Assembly: GCF_963662555.1 (NCBI RefSeq)
Contig: NZ_OY759719.1
Location: 1,198,985 to 1,262,984 of the forward strand
DNA from: Thiomicrorhabdus sp.
Lineage (GTDB): Bacteria > Pseudomonadota > Gammaproteobacteria > Thiomicrospirales > Thiomicrospiraceae
DNA: 64,000 nt
Reading direction: 5' to 3'
The translations under genes and the position numbers were made by a program. Each line of letters begins with the position of its first letter. Position 1 is the stretch's first letter. Under the pieces are notes generated by a model. It did no database searches. It was not told the DNA's origin and was given only the letters and a program-made list of their open reading frames with translations. Shown here one piece after another: positions 1 to 8,835 of this stretch.

Positions 1-30
1 CGACAATGGATAGAATTTTTACAAAAATAA
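1..30 (+). CDS. Possible C-terminal tail of an upstream gene cut by the window edge
   Basis: Frame 1 reads RQWIEFLQK followed by TAA at 28-30, which could be the end of a gene entering from the left. A second frame is also open from base 3 to a TAG at 60-62, so the choice of frame is not secure. Nothing identifies the product. Confidence 0.25.
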   Translation, partial: RQWIEFLQK

Positions 31-79
31 AAGCCTTATTACCCATGGGCTCCAGACCATAGACTAGTGAAACTAAAAT

Positions 80-2929
80 ATGCCAATTATTCACATTACC
101 GCCAATAGCCGTTTAACCGCTGAGATTAAGCAACAAGCGATTCTTAATGCACAGCAAAACGTGGTGCAAACACCCAAGGTTATGACTTTAGGGCAGTGGT
201 GGCAAGAATGGCAAACAGCGGCTTTATTAACAGGTGAATTGTCGGCAACGGACTTACCTAAAAAGGTGCTTAATAGCTTTGAAGCACAATGGTTGTGGGA
301 AAGTCTACTGCAACAAGAGTTGGATCATCGTCAGCAAATCAATGATGACGATAATACTAGTAACAATGGTAACAATGGTAGCTTAAAACCGATAGCGTTA
401 TTAAATATACATACCACCGCAAAACAACTTTACCAGGCCTGGGTATTAACCGCCGAATGGTTACCAGAAGATTGGCATAGCCAAGGCTTTTTATCGGATG
501 AAGCCGAGCTTTTTAAAAAAGTTTTACAAAAATACTTAAATCACCTTAAATCCAAGAACTGGCAAGATGAAGCTTTACTGGCTCAACAGAGATTGAGTTG
601 GTTAACCGATTCACAAATTGGTGCTCAGCGTTTACCGCAACAATTTCAGTTACATGGTTTTGATGATTTATCACCTAATATTGTTCAATGGCAATCCGCG
701 GTCAAAAGCTTAGGTTGTGAGGTTTATCAAGATAATATTGATAGTCAACAAAGCTTAGAAGACTTAGATAGCTTAACCAAGTCCATAGAGTTTTATCCCG
801 CACGAGATGCCTTTGATGAAGCTGAACAAGCCGTATCTTGGGCAATTCATGAGGTGGCAGAGCAATTAAAATCAAAACCGCTTGAGCAGATTCGAGTCGC
901 GATTGTCGCTCCCAATATTGGTGAATATAAAACCTCTCTCATTCAATGTTTAGATGAACAGCTTTTTTTACAAGGGCTCGGTAAGTTACAGACCCAAAGC
1001 GGTGATTATTTAGCTATAAAATCAAAACTCTACAACCTCTCTTTAGGTGAGCCGCTGTTTTCTCAACCTCTTATCGAAAACGCCTGGCAAACCTTAAGCC
1101 TGTTTTTTCAACCAACCAAAAGTGTCACTTACCAGGTCTGGAGCCAGTGGTTAATATCGGCTTATACTCTCGGCGATTTTGCTTTAAGGCAACAAGCGGA
1201 TGCGCAATTTAGACGTTTGCAATGGGCCAATATTCAATGGCCAAAACTGCTAGAAACAAAAGCGGCGATGGGGTTACCCAATGCATTAAAAACCGCCATG
1301 CAAAATTGGTTAAAAATTCAAAATGAGCAAGCTAACACGTCGGTGTCTTTAAAAGAGTTTATCGACCAGGCCTGGCAACTTCTAGAAAGCTTAGGATGGC
1401 CGGGAAACCGAACCCTTAATTCGGATGAATATCAGCAAAAAACCGCCTTTGAAAATAGCCTAACCCAGTTTGCTAAGTTAACTGAAATTGGGGGTAAACA
1501 ATCCTATTCAAAATGGCTCAGTTTACTGAAACGTTTTTTAACCGAACAAGTTCATCAATCGCAAAGCGTGGGTCATCAACCGATTCAAGTTATGGGGATG
1601 TTAGAAGCGGGTGGCCAAAGTTTTGATGCCTTGTGGATAATGGGTTTAACCAATGAGGCTTGGCCACGAATGCCAAACCCTAATCCCTTTATTCCCATGT
1701 ATCTGCAACGCCAGCACGGCTTGCCTAGAAGCGATGCTAACCGTGAATTGGTTTACGCACAAAAAATCAGTCAGCGTTTAGTGAACTCGGCAAATAAAGT
1801 TATTTGGAGTTATCCACAGCAAACTTGCGAGGCATTATTACTACCCAGCTCTATTTTGCCCAAAGCGGAGCAAGCAAATCATAGTGTGCGGGCTTATCAA
1901 GCAAAATCCTATCAAACGCTTGCAGAAGCAATGCTAACCCTGCGTAAGCCAGAAAATGGTTTGTTATGGGAATTAGATGCCCAAGGTGCAGAAATTCCAG
2001 AGGGCACGATTGCCCCGGGTGGAACGGGTATTTTACAGGCTCAAAGTCAGTGCCCATTAATGGCCTATGTAGATTATCGACTCGGTGCCAAATACGGTTT
2101 GCAACAGGTTGAAGATAGCTTACAAAACACCAATCAAGGCACGTTGATTCACCAGGTATTAGAGCATTTTTGGCTAGAGACCAAAACCCAGGTGGCCATG
2201 TTGAGTTTAAGCCCTGAGCAATTAATTGAGCGACTAAACTCACACATTCAAAGCGCATTTGAAACCTTGCATGATAGTTTGGCAAAAGGGATTTTGGAAG
2301 TTGAGCAGGCCAGGGTGCTAGAGCTTTGTTTGCAATGGTTAGATGAAGAATCTAAACGCAGCAGTTTTACGGTAATAGAAACCGAGCAAGAGCATTTTAT
2401 TACCTTAGCGGGTATTCAATTTAAAATCATTATTGACCGTGTTGATGAAGTGGATGGACAAGCCGTTATTTTGGATTATAAAACCGGTAAAGCTTCAATT
2501 AACAGTCTATTAAATACACCGCTAGAAGCACCGCAGTTAGCGGTTTACTTGTTGGCAATAAAGCAAGATATTAGTGGTATCGGTTACGCCTTATTACATT
2601 CGGATGAAGGGGTAAAAATCAGTGCGATTGTTGAACATGAAGAGGTGCTTTTATCTAAAAGTCGAAGTATTCAAGTGTTTGCCAAAATGGCAGAAAAAGA
2701 GGGTGGTGACTATTTTGAAACCACTTGGCCTGATTTTTTAGACCATTTAAAACAACAAGTCTTAGAACTCGCCCAACAAATTCAGCAAGGCCAAGCACAA
2801 ATGACATTTAAAAAACCTCAAGATATAGAGTATGCGGCTGGAAAGTTAGCTTTACGACTCCCTGAGGTCATGCAACAACGCCAAGATATTGAGTCAATTT
2901 ATGATGATTTTGATGGGGGAGTAGAGTAA
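80..2929 (+). CDS. AddB/RecB-like PD-(D/E)XK nuclease, DNA repair protein
   Basis: This 949-residue protein looks like the nuclease partner of an AddAB-type helicase-nuclease that resects double-strand breaks. The C-terminal nuclease signature is readable: GTLIHQVLEHFW near residue 685 and the catalytic AVILDYKTGK near residue 795. The N-terminal two thirds resembles an inactivated helicase fold without a convincing Walker A motif, as in AddB-like proteins. The stop codon overlaps the next gene's ATG by one base (TAATG), so the two are translationally coupled. It carries near-copies of the window's 12-bp palindrome at 432 and 1365. The product class is fairly sure; whether it should be named addB is not. 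Confidence 0.8.
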   Translation: MPIIHITANSRLTAEIKQQAILNAQQNVVQTPKVMTLGQWWQEWQTAALLTGELSATDLPKKVLNSFEAQWLWESLLQQELDHRQQINDDDNTSNNGNNGSLKPIALLNIHTTAKQLYQAWVLTAEWLPEDWHSQGFLSDEAELFKKVLQKYLNHLKSKNWQDEALLAQQRLSWLTDSQIGAQRLPQQFQLHGFDDLSPNIVQWQSAVKSLGCEVYQDNIDSQQSLEDLDSLTKSIEFYPARDAFDEAEQAVSWAIHEVAEQLKSKPLEQIRVAIVAPNIGEYKTSLIQCLDEQLFLQGLGKLQTQSGDYLAIKSKLYNLSLGEPLFSQPLIENAWQTLSLFFQPTKSVTYQVWSQWLISAYTLGDFALRQQADAQFRRLQWANIQWPKLLETKAAMGLPNALKTAMQNWLKIQNEQANTSVSLKEFIDQAWQLLESLGWPGNRTLNSDEYQQKTAFENSLTQFAKLTEIGGKQSYSKWLSLLKRFLTEQVHQSQSVGHQPIQVMGMLEAGGQSFDALWIMGLTNEAWPRMPNPNPFIPMYLQRQHGLPRSDANRELVYAQKISQRLVNSANKVIWSYPQQTCEALLLPSSILPKAEQANHSVRAYQAKSYQTLAEAMLTLRKPENGLLWELDAQGAEIPEGTIAPGGTGILQAQSQCPLMAYVDYRLGAKYGLQQVEDSLQNTNQGTLIHQVLEHFWLETKTQVAMLSLSPEQLIERLNSHIQSAFETLHDSLAKGILEVEQARVLELCLQWLDEESKRSSFTVIETEQEHFITLAGIQFKIIIDRVDEVDGQAVILDYKTGKASINSLLNTPLEAPQLAVYLLAIKQDISGIGYALLHSDEGVKISAIVEHEEVLLSKSRSIQVFAKMAEKEGGDYFETTWPDFLDHLKQQVLELAQQIQQGQAQMTFKKPQDIEYAAGKLALRLPEVMQQRQDIESIYDDFDGGVE

Positions 2930-5900
2930 TGCAACAAAATGATTTATTCGCTCACGAAACCGCTAAAGTAGATAATCCAGGTCAACACAGTCAACCAGGC
3001 CTGATAAATTCAAACTTTGATTCTTCTATGAATCCGATTGAATGGCTTAAAACAGAATTTAACTTAGAGTTAGATAGCCAACTGTCAGATGGTGAAGCAC
3101 GTTTTAAAGGTATCCATCCGCATTACTCCTATATTGTGCAAGCTCCAGCGGGTTCGGGTAAAACCTCATTGCTCGCTCAGCGGTTTTTAGCGTTATTGTC
3201 GCAAGTCGATTCGCCAGAAAAAATTGTTGCCATGACCTTTACCAAAAAAGCCGCCGCTGAGATGCGTGAACGTATTATTGAGGCATTAATGACGGGTAAA
3301 AAACCGTTGCCAGAAAATGCGAGTATTGTTGAAAGAAACACTTGGCAATTAGCCCAAAAAGCTTTGCAACGAGATGCTCAACAGCAATGGTCTTTATTAG
3401 AGAATCCCAACCGTTTACGCATTAAAACCATTGACGGTTTAAATAGTTATTTAGTCGGCCAAATGCCGCTGCTCTCTAAGATGGGCGGGCAATCGCAACT
3501 GTTACAAGATGCCACGCCTGCTTATCAAGAAGCGGTTCGCCAAGTGTTAAAAATGCCCGAACTTGAAGAACCAGTCGGGCGATTATTACGTTTGGTAAAT
3601 GGTCGCTTTAATCGAGCTGAAAACCTACTGATTGGCATGTTAGCCAAACGTGATCAATGGATGCGTACCTTATTACAGTACCAAGGTGATGAAGCACGAG
3701 AGGTATTGGAAGCCGCGATTGAAGAGATTGTAAGTAAACTACTGACCGAACAGTTTAAGGCTTTATATTACCTAAAACCTGCATTTGAAGAGATTTGCCA
3801 AATTGCCGATTATGCGGTGCAAAATGACCAACCGCAATTAGCGGTTTTATGCGGTGCTTGGCCAATTGCTGAAGACAGCTCTGAAACTGAAAAGTGGCGA
3901 GTTTTGGCCGATTGGATATTAACCAAAGATGGTAAAAGTGTCCGTAAACGTTTAACTAAAAATGAAGGCTTTCCGCCTGGAAAAGGTGAGGCACAAGAGA
4001 ATAAAGAACGGTTTGCTGATGTTTTAGATCAGGTGCGTATTGCGGTAGCAAACGATTCTAAAATTTTGCCAGCCCTGGTCACATTACGAGATTTGCCAGA
4101 GCCTGACTACAGCGACAGCCAATGGCAAGATTTACAGTGGTTAATTCAGTTATTGACCATGAGTGCGGCTTTTTTAAAACTGGTCTTTCAGCAGAGTGGC
4201 CAAGCCGATTACATTGAAATCGCCCAAGCTGCTAGCCAAGCTTTGGGTAGTGAACTAGAACCAACCGATTTGGCTCAACAGCTTGATTACCAAATTCAAC
4301 ATCTATTGGTGGATGAGTTTCAAGATACCAGTAGTGAACAGTTTAAATTGCTTAAGCAATTGATTGCAGGCTGGCAGGTCGATGATGGTCGCACGCTGTT
4401 TTTGGTGGGCGATCCCATGCAGTCTATCTACCGCTTTCGTGAAGCGGAAGTCGGTAACTTCTTAAAAGCCTGGCAAGGCACGATTGGTAATGTCACTTTA
4501 AAACAGCTTAATTTACAAGTTAACTTCCGTTCATCTGCGGGCGTAGTCAATTGGGTTAACCAGGCCTTTAAACAGGTCTTGCCTAAAGAGAATGCGATTG
4601 AAAAAGGGGCAGTAACTTATTCGGATTCCATCGCCTTTTTTAAAGAGAACTCTAAAGATGATTCTCCTGCGGTAACTGCTCACTGGCAATTAAATCAATC
4701 TGCAGAGCAAGAAGCTCAGGAAGTTTTACAGATTATTCAAAATCGTTTAAATGATTTTGCTCAAGCCGAAAGTCAGCTTGATGCCAATCAAAAAGAATCA
4801 TTCCGTAAAAAACATAAAATCGCCATTCTCGGTCGTTCTCGCTCAAGCTTAATGGGCATTGCCCAATTGTTAAAGCAGCATCAAATTGGTTTTAGAGCGG
4901 TTGATTTAGAGAACCTTGCAGATCGCCAAGAAGTTCAGGATGTTTTGGCCTTAAGCCGTGCTTTATTACATTTAGCAGACAGAGCCGCATGGATTGCCTT
5001 ATTACGTTCACCTTTAGTGGGGCTTAATTTAACCGATATTTATACGCTGATTGGTGACATGCCATACCAAACGGTTTGGGCAGCGATTGAGCGTGGCCGC
5101 TGTGCAAAACCTAACAACAAAAATTCGCACAAAGATTCGCACAAAGATTGGTGTTTTAACAACTTACCAGAGCTTTCTGAGATAGGAAAAACGCGATTAC
5201 AACAAGCGATTCCAGTATTAGAAAATGCCTTAAAACGTTTAGGCAGCGTTGGTTTTTCCACCTTAGTTCGTGAAACCTGGTTGCAATTGGATGGTGCACA
5301 AACGGTTGAAAATGTTGTGGCTTTAGAGAACGTGGATGTCTTTTGCCAAACCTTGGCAAACAGTGATTCACCGGTGATTGATTTACAACAACTCGAGAAA
5401 CAGGTTGAAAGCTTATTTGCTCGACCAGATTCTTCGCCCGAAAGCCAAACCATTGAACTGATGACCATGCATAAATCTAAAGGTTTGGAATTTGATACGG
5501 TGATTTTACCAGGCCTGGGTAAAAAGCCACGTGGTGATGATGCGGCGTTAGTTTCATGGTTTCAGTTCTTGAGTGATGCCGGTGAAGAGCAGTTGGTGAT
5601 TGCTCCAATTGATCAAAAAGGCCAAGCTACTTCAGGTTTACGTAATTTATTAAAAACCTTTGAATCTGAAAAGCAGGGTTATGAGTTAGGGCGATTGCTT
5701 TATGTTGCCGCAACTCGTGCCAAACAGCATTTGCATCTTTTGGGGCAGGTGAAATATCAGCCAACGGAAAAACAACTCGCCAGCGATGAGATTATTATTA
5801 ATCCCAATAAAGACAGTTTGTTACAGAGTTTATGGCCGTTTGTAAAAACTGATTTTATGGCACTCGCTAAACAGTATGAACCTGTGGAGGAGCAACAAGT

Positions 5901-6654
5901 TGATCAGCAAGAAATCTGGCCAAAAGTGAGCCGCTTACCTGTTGAGCGATCAGGTTTTGCAGATTTTGTTCCAAAATCGGAGAATGATTTTAGTGCTTTA
6001 GTGAATCGTAAATTGGCCAGTCAATCTATTCCTTTAGTGAGTGATAGTGAAGAGACAAATAATGAAGACCTAAATAATGAAGATCAAAGCAATTTACCAG
6101 GCCTGGTATTTAGCCAACAAAACGCGGTATTAAATACAACGGTAGGTAACTTAGTTCATGCCATCTTTGAGCAAATGGTGACTGAAGGTGTTGAAAATTG
6201 GACAAGTGATACGTTAGAAAATCGCTTGCCCGTTTATGAGCTATGGCTATTACAACAAGGTTTGCCAGAGGTTGATTTACCTGAAGCAATTCGCAGAGTA
6301 AAACAATCTATTCAAAATGGTTTACAAAATACTAAGCTGCTGTGGGCATTGAAAGATAGTCATGCTGAATCGGCTACAGAATATCCGCTCACATCAATTG
6401 ATGATGGCGTGATTGCCAATCATATTGTGGATAGAACCTTTGTTGATCGAGAGGGTGTACGTTGGATTGTGGATTATAAAACCAGCGTAAATGACAGTGA
6501 ACAAACCGACGTGTTTTTAAAACATCAAACTGAAAAATACCAACCACAACTTGCTCGTTATGGAGAGTTGTTTAAACAGATAGAAAATCGACCTCAAAAA
6601 TGGGTGTTGTATTTTAGTTATTTGAATATTTGGCATGAGCTGAATACGCTGTAA
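2929..6654 (+). CDS. AddA/RecB-like UvrD-family helicase-nuclease
   Basis: The 1241-residue protein is a superfamily I helicase fused to a RecB-type nuclease and should act with the upstream gene in end resection. Helicase motifs appear in order: Walker A APAGSGKTS (about residue 72), DEFQDT (about 460), GDPMQSIYRFRE (about 493), MTMHKSKGLEF (about 845) and YVAATRAK (about 923). The C-terminal nuclease has VGNLVHAIFE (about 1071) and RWIVDYKTS (about 1180). A 12-bp in-frame tandem duplication near 5123-5147 encodes a repeated SHKD. An exact copy of the 12-bp palindrome at 6096 encodes LPGLV. The function call is strong; the subunit name is inferred. Confidence 0.88.
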   Translation: MQQNDLFAHETAKVDNPGQHSQPGLINSNFDSSMNPIEWLKTEFNLELDSQLSDGEARFKGIHPHYSYIVQAPAGSGKTSLLAQRFLALLSQVDSPEKIVAMTFTKKAAAEMRERIIEALMTGKKPLPENASIVERNTWQLAQKALQRDAQQQWSLLENPNRLRIKTIDGLNSYLVGQMPLLSKMGGQSQLLQDATPAYQEAVRQVLKMPELEEPVGRLLRLVNGRFNRAENLLIGMLAKRDQWMRTLLQYQGDEAREVLEAAIEEIVSKLLTEQFKALYYLKPAFEEICQIADYAVQNDQPQLAVLCGAWPIAEDSSETEKWRVLADWILTKDGKSVRKRLTKNEGFPPGKGEAQENKERFADVLDQVRIAVANDSKILPALVTLRDLPEPDYSDSQWQDLQWLIQLLTMSAAFLKLVFQQSGQADYIEIAQAASQALGSELEPTDLAQQLDYQIQHLLVDEFQDTSSEQFKLLKQLIAGWQVDDGRTLFLVGDPMQSIYRFREAEVGNFLKAWQGTIGNVTLKQLNLQVNFRSSAGVVNWVNQAFKQVLPKENAIEKGAVTYSDSIAFFKENSKDDSPAVTAHWQLNQSAEQEAQEVLQIIQNRLNDFAQAESQLDANQKESFRKKHKIAILGRSRSSLMGIAQLLKQHQIGFRAVDLENLADRQEVQDVLALSRALLHLADRAAWIALLRSPLVGLNLTDIYTLIGDMPYQTVWAAIERGRCAKPNNKNSHKDSHKDWCFNNLPELSEIGKTRLQQAIPVLENALKRLGSVGFSTLVRETWLQLDGAQTVENVVALENVDVFCQTLANSDSPVIDLQQLEKQVESLFARPDSSPESQTIELMTMHKSKGLEFDTVILPGLGKKPRGDDAALVSWFQFLSDAGEEQLVIAPIDQKGQATSGLRNLLKTFESEKQGYELGRLLYVAATRAKQHLHLLGQVKYQPTEKQLASDEIIINPNKDSLLQSLWPFVKTDFMALAKQYEPVEEQQVDQQEIWPKVSRLPVERSGFADFVPKSENDFSALVNRKLASQSIPLVSDSEETNNEDLNNEDQSNLPGLVFSQQNAVLNTTVGNLVHAIFEQMVTEGVENWTSDTLENRLPVYELWLLQQGLPEVDLPEAIRRVKQSIQNGLQNTKLLWALKDSHAESATEYPLTSIDDGVIANHIVDRTFVDREGVRWIVDYKTSVNDSEQTDVFLKHQTEKYQPQLARYGELFKQIENRPQKWVLYFSYLNIWHELNTL
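6096..6107. repeat. 12-bp palindrome ACCAGGCCTGGT, copy 1
   Basis: Exact copy inside the RecB-like gene, read in the frame that gives Leu-Pro-Gly-Leu-Val. See the finding on the iterated palindrome. Confidence 0.95.
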
Positions 6655-6711
6655 AATACGGCAACACAATATAGCAATAAATTGCCGTAAAAATTTAAAA
6701 GAGAATAAATA

Positions 6712-7395
6712 ATGGAAAAGACACAAGCACAAATTTTACGTCACCACGGTGGTGATGCAGAACACGCTCGAAAAATGATTACCGAAACCTATGCGAAACG
6801 TCATGATATTGATTTTTGGGAGTTCTGGAATGCTCAAATGAGTACCTGTATTGCAAAGGGCGACGTACTTTTAGATTTGGGAGCTGGGATTGGCCAGTTT
6901 GTGGAAGACCTAGCTCTACGTTATCCAGAAAATACTGCGGTAGGGATTGATGCGGCAGAATATATGTTAACTGCACAAGTTAGCTTACCGGACAATGCCA
7001 GAATGCTTAAAGATGATTTGAATGAGCCAACAACCAATATCGGTGATGGCAAAGTAGCGACAGTTATGGCGAGTATGTTGGTGCATGAGCTACCACAGCC
7101 AGTAAATATGTTTAAGGCTGTCTATAAATGGCTAAAACCAGGCGGGCGTTTTTGCATTATTGATTTGGTTCGCCAGCCATTAGAAGACTATTTAACGCAT
7201 AAATACCCCAATGCAGAACTTTGGAATACTAATGTTTCACGCGATGATATTGAAGATGTGTTTGAACACTTCTTAGAGCATAATCGTTATCATGCGGATG
7301 ATATTATTTTTATGTTGAAATCATTAGGATTCAAAATCATAGAAAACACACCACAACGCGGTGGGCGATTTGTTCGCATTGTGGTTGAAAAATAG
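6712..7395 (+). CDS. Class I SAM-dependent methyltransferase
   Basis: The 227-residue protein has the glycine-rich SAM-binding motif LLDLGAGIGQFVEDLA near residues 53-68 and an acidic second strand (VGIDAAEYM), followed by WLKPGGRFCIIDL, typical of UbiE/COQ5-like or small-molecule methyltransferases. The substrate cannot be read from the sequence. The ATG follows a purine-rich AAAAGAGAATAA. It lies 57 bases after the helicase-nuclease stop, so co-transcription is possible, though no functional link is evident. A degenerate 55-bp repeat begins at the stop codon. Confidence 0.75.
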   Translation: MEKTQAQILRHHGGDAEHARKMITETYAKRHDIDFWEFWNAQMSTCIAKGDVLLDLGAGIGQFVEDLALRYPENTAVGIDAAEYMLTAQVSLPDNARMLKDDLNEPTTNIGDGKVATVMASMLVHELPQPVNMFKAVYKWLKPGGRFCIIDLVRQPLEDYLTHKYPNAELWNTNVSRDDIEDVFEHFLEHNRYHADDIIFMLKSLGFKIIENTPQRGGRFVRIVVEK

Positions 7396-7396
7396 G

Positions 7397-7448
7397 TTTA
7401 CCCTGTGCTTAAAAAGAACAGATTTCCACAGGCCATGCCAAGCCTGAT
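7397..7448 (+). repeat. 55-bp repeat family, degenerate copy A
   Basis: It begins TTTACCCTGTGCTTA and continues to a CCACAGGCCATGCCA block and a decayed palindrome (AAGCCTGAT), so it matches copy B at 7630-7684 with several substitutions. Same orientation as copy B. Confidence 0.7.
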
Positions 7449-7629
7449 GTTTTATTTAAGTTCGTTAAATATCATGACTTTTCTGAGTAATTGAGAAGTC
7501 TTTTTAAACATTTATATACCTTATAATGCTCTCTTTCTGGCTTTCCCTTACTTTCTTTGCATCTCCAAAGAGGGAAAGCTTTATCACGTTAAATTCCTAT
7601 TACTATCGCAATATATTTTCTGTTGTCTT

Positions 7630-7684
7630 TTTACCTTGTGCTTACAAAGCATAGATTGCCACAGGGCATGCCAGGCCTGGTAAA
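7630..7684 (+). repeat. 55-bp repeat family, copy B (left arm of inverted pair)
   Basis: It runs from TTTACCTTGTGCTTACAAAG to a palindromic end GCCAGGCCTGGTAAA. Reverse-complementing 8664-8718 gives the same 55 bases with a single difference. The two copies flank the peroxiredoxin transcription unit as inverted repeats. Confidence 0.92.
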
Positions 7685-7730
7685 TTCCATTATTAATCTG
7701 AGCAATAAGTTAAAGCCTGTCTACATCTTA

Positions 7731-7767
7731 ATAGTAATTTACTATCGTACTGTTAGTAACAATCAAT
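7731..7767 (+). promoter_or_regulatory. OxyR-like operator upstream of the peroxiredoxin gene
   Basis: Four tetranucleotides stand at exactly the spacing of the OxyR consensus (ATAG-N7-CTAT-N7-ATAG-N7-CTAT): ATAG 7731-7734, CTAT 7742-7745, TTAG 7753-7756 and CAAT 7764-7767, giving 14 of 16 consensus positions. The site directly abuts the likely -35 region, where OxyR activators normally bind. Recognition is by pattern only. Confidence 0.6.
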
Positions 7768-7796
7768 TTTATCTATAAATAAAAAATAGTTATAGT
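7768..7796 (+). promoter_or_regulatory. Probable sigma-70 promoter of the peroxiredoxin gene
   Basis: A good -10 TATAGT (7791-7796) lies 17 bases after a poor -35 TTTATC (7768-7773). A weak -35 beside an OxyR-like site is the usual layout of an activator-dependent promoter. Confidence 0.5.
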
Positions 7797-7862
7797 ATGC
7801 ACAAGTCATCAGAAACACGAACTGATGAAAACAATACTTAATAATTCAATGAGGAATTTAAA

Positions 7863-8513
7863 ATGGAAAACCAAGAGCAAATCATTTCATTACCACGTTT
7901 GAACGAAGCGGCACCAGCATTTGATGCAGTTACAACTCACGGCCGTAAAACACTTGAAGATTACAAAGGTAAGTGGTTAATTCTTTTCTCCCACCCAGCT
8001 GACTTTACGCCAGTTTGTACCACTGAATTTATGGCGTTCCAAGAACGTAAACCTCAATTTGATGCAATGAACTGTGAGCTTTTAGGTCTTTCAATTGACT
8101 CTCACCACTCTCACATTGCTTGGGAACTAAATATTAAACAAAACTGGGGTATGGAGATCGAATTCCCGATTATTGCTGACCTAGACATGAAAGTAGCAAC
8201 ATCATACGGAATGGTTCACCCTGGTGCGGCAGATACTTCTGCAGTACGTGCAACCTTCATTATTGATGATAAAGGTGTATTACGTGCCATGATGTACTAC
8301 CCAATGAGTAATGGTCGTTCAATGGATGAGTTTGTACGTCTTGTTAAAGCAATGCAAACTTCTGATGAGCATAAAGTGGCGACTCCAGCGGCTTGGCAGC
8401 CTGGTGATAAAGTGATTGTTCCACCAGCAGCAACAGCAGAAGAAGCTAAAGCACGTATGGCGTCTGATGACTATGATTGTGTTGATTTCTACTTCTGCAC
8501 AAAATCAATCTAA
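7863..8513 (+). CDS. Peroxiredoxin, Prx6-type (AhpC/TSA family)
   Basis: The 216-residue cytoplasmic thiol peroxidase reduces hydrogen and organic peroxides. The peroxidatic cysteine is C52 in HPADFTPVCTTEF, the Prx6-subfamily signature. Two further cysteines, C206 and C212 in DYDCVDFYFCTK, match the C-terminal pair of archaeal-type Prx6 enzymes. A strong ribosome site (GAGGAATTTAAA) precedes the ATG. Upstream are an OxyR-like operator and promoter; downstream is a terminator. The gene is thus a self-contained, probably peroxide-induced unit. It is enclosed by near-identical inverted 55-bp repeats at 7630-7684 and 8664-8718. Confidence 0.93.
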   Translation: MENQEQIISLPRLNEAAPAFDAVTTHGRKTLEDYKGKWLILFSHPADFTPVCTTEFMAFQERKPQFDAMNCELLGLSIDSHHSHIAWELNIKQNWGMEIEFPIIADLDMKVATSYGMVHPGAADTSAVRATFIIDDKGVLRAMMYYPMSNGRSMDEFVRLVKAMQTSDEHKVATPAAWQPGDKVIVPPAATAEEAKARMASDDYDCVDFYFCTKSI

Positions 8514-8575
8514 GAAGCGTGCACCATATATACGGTTGATTCACTCCTAAATCAATCGTGTAATGAGTAGTAAGT

Positions 8576-8609
8576 AAAAGCCATCAAGATTTGTCTTGAT
8601 GGCTTTTTT
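8576..8609 (+). terminator. Rho-independent terminator of the peroxiredoxin gene
   Basis: AAAAGCCATCAAGA pairs perfectly with TCTTGATGGCTTTT across a four-base loop, and a T-run ends the structure. It lies 62 bases after the stop. Confidence 0.9.
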
Positions 8610-8627
8610 AGTATTTGGGTTTCATAA

Positions 8628-8678
8628 TTTACCCTATACTCACAATATCGTCGGTCAGATAGGTTTACCAGGCCTGGC
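8628..8678 (+). repeat. 55-bp repeat family, divergent copy E overlapping copy C
   Basis: The stretch starts TTTACCCTATACTCACAAT, close to copy D (17896), and ends in the palindrome at 8667-8678. That same palindrome is the end of copy C on the other strand, so two elements share one palindromic end head to head. Confidence 0.6.
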
Positions 8679-8718
8679 ATGCCCTGTGGCAATCTATGCT
8701 TTGTAAGCACAGGGTAAA
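8664..8718 (-). repeat. 55-bp repeat family, copy C (right arm of inverted pair)
   Basis: Its reverse complement equals copy B at 7630-7684 in 54 of 55 positions. It begins on the plus strand with the palindrome TTTACCAGGCCTGGC and ends GCACAGGGTAAA. With the terminator and copy E it fills the 322-base gap between the peroxiredoxin gene and ppsA. No coding sequence was seen there. Confidence 0.92.
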
Positions 8719-8835
8719 ATCATTTATATTTCTTATTTTGTAATAATGAAATTCTTTAGCATTTCTAGTCTAATAAGCGTAAGCTGATTACCATCATTTA
8801 TTAAAATCTAGTCAACTTCTTTAAGGAGACTTACC

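Noticed and set aside
1851..2285. 144-codon minus-strand frame inside the AddB-like gene
   Set aside because: It sits wholly in a well-supported coding region on the other strand, without a ribosome site or recognisable domain.
5040..5468. 142-codon minus-strand frame inside the RecB-like gene
   Set aside because: Same reason; the plus strand here encodes conserved helicase sequence.
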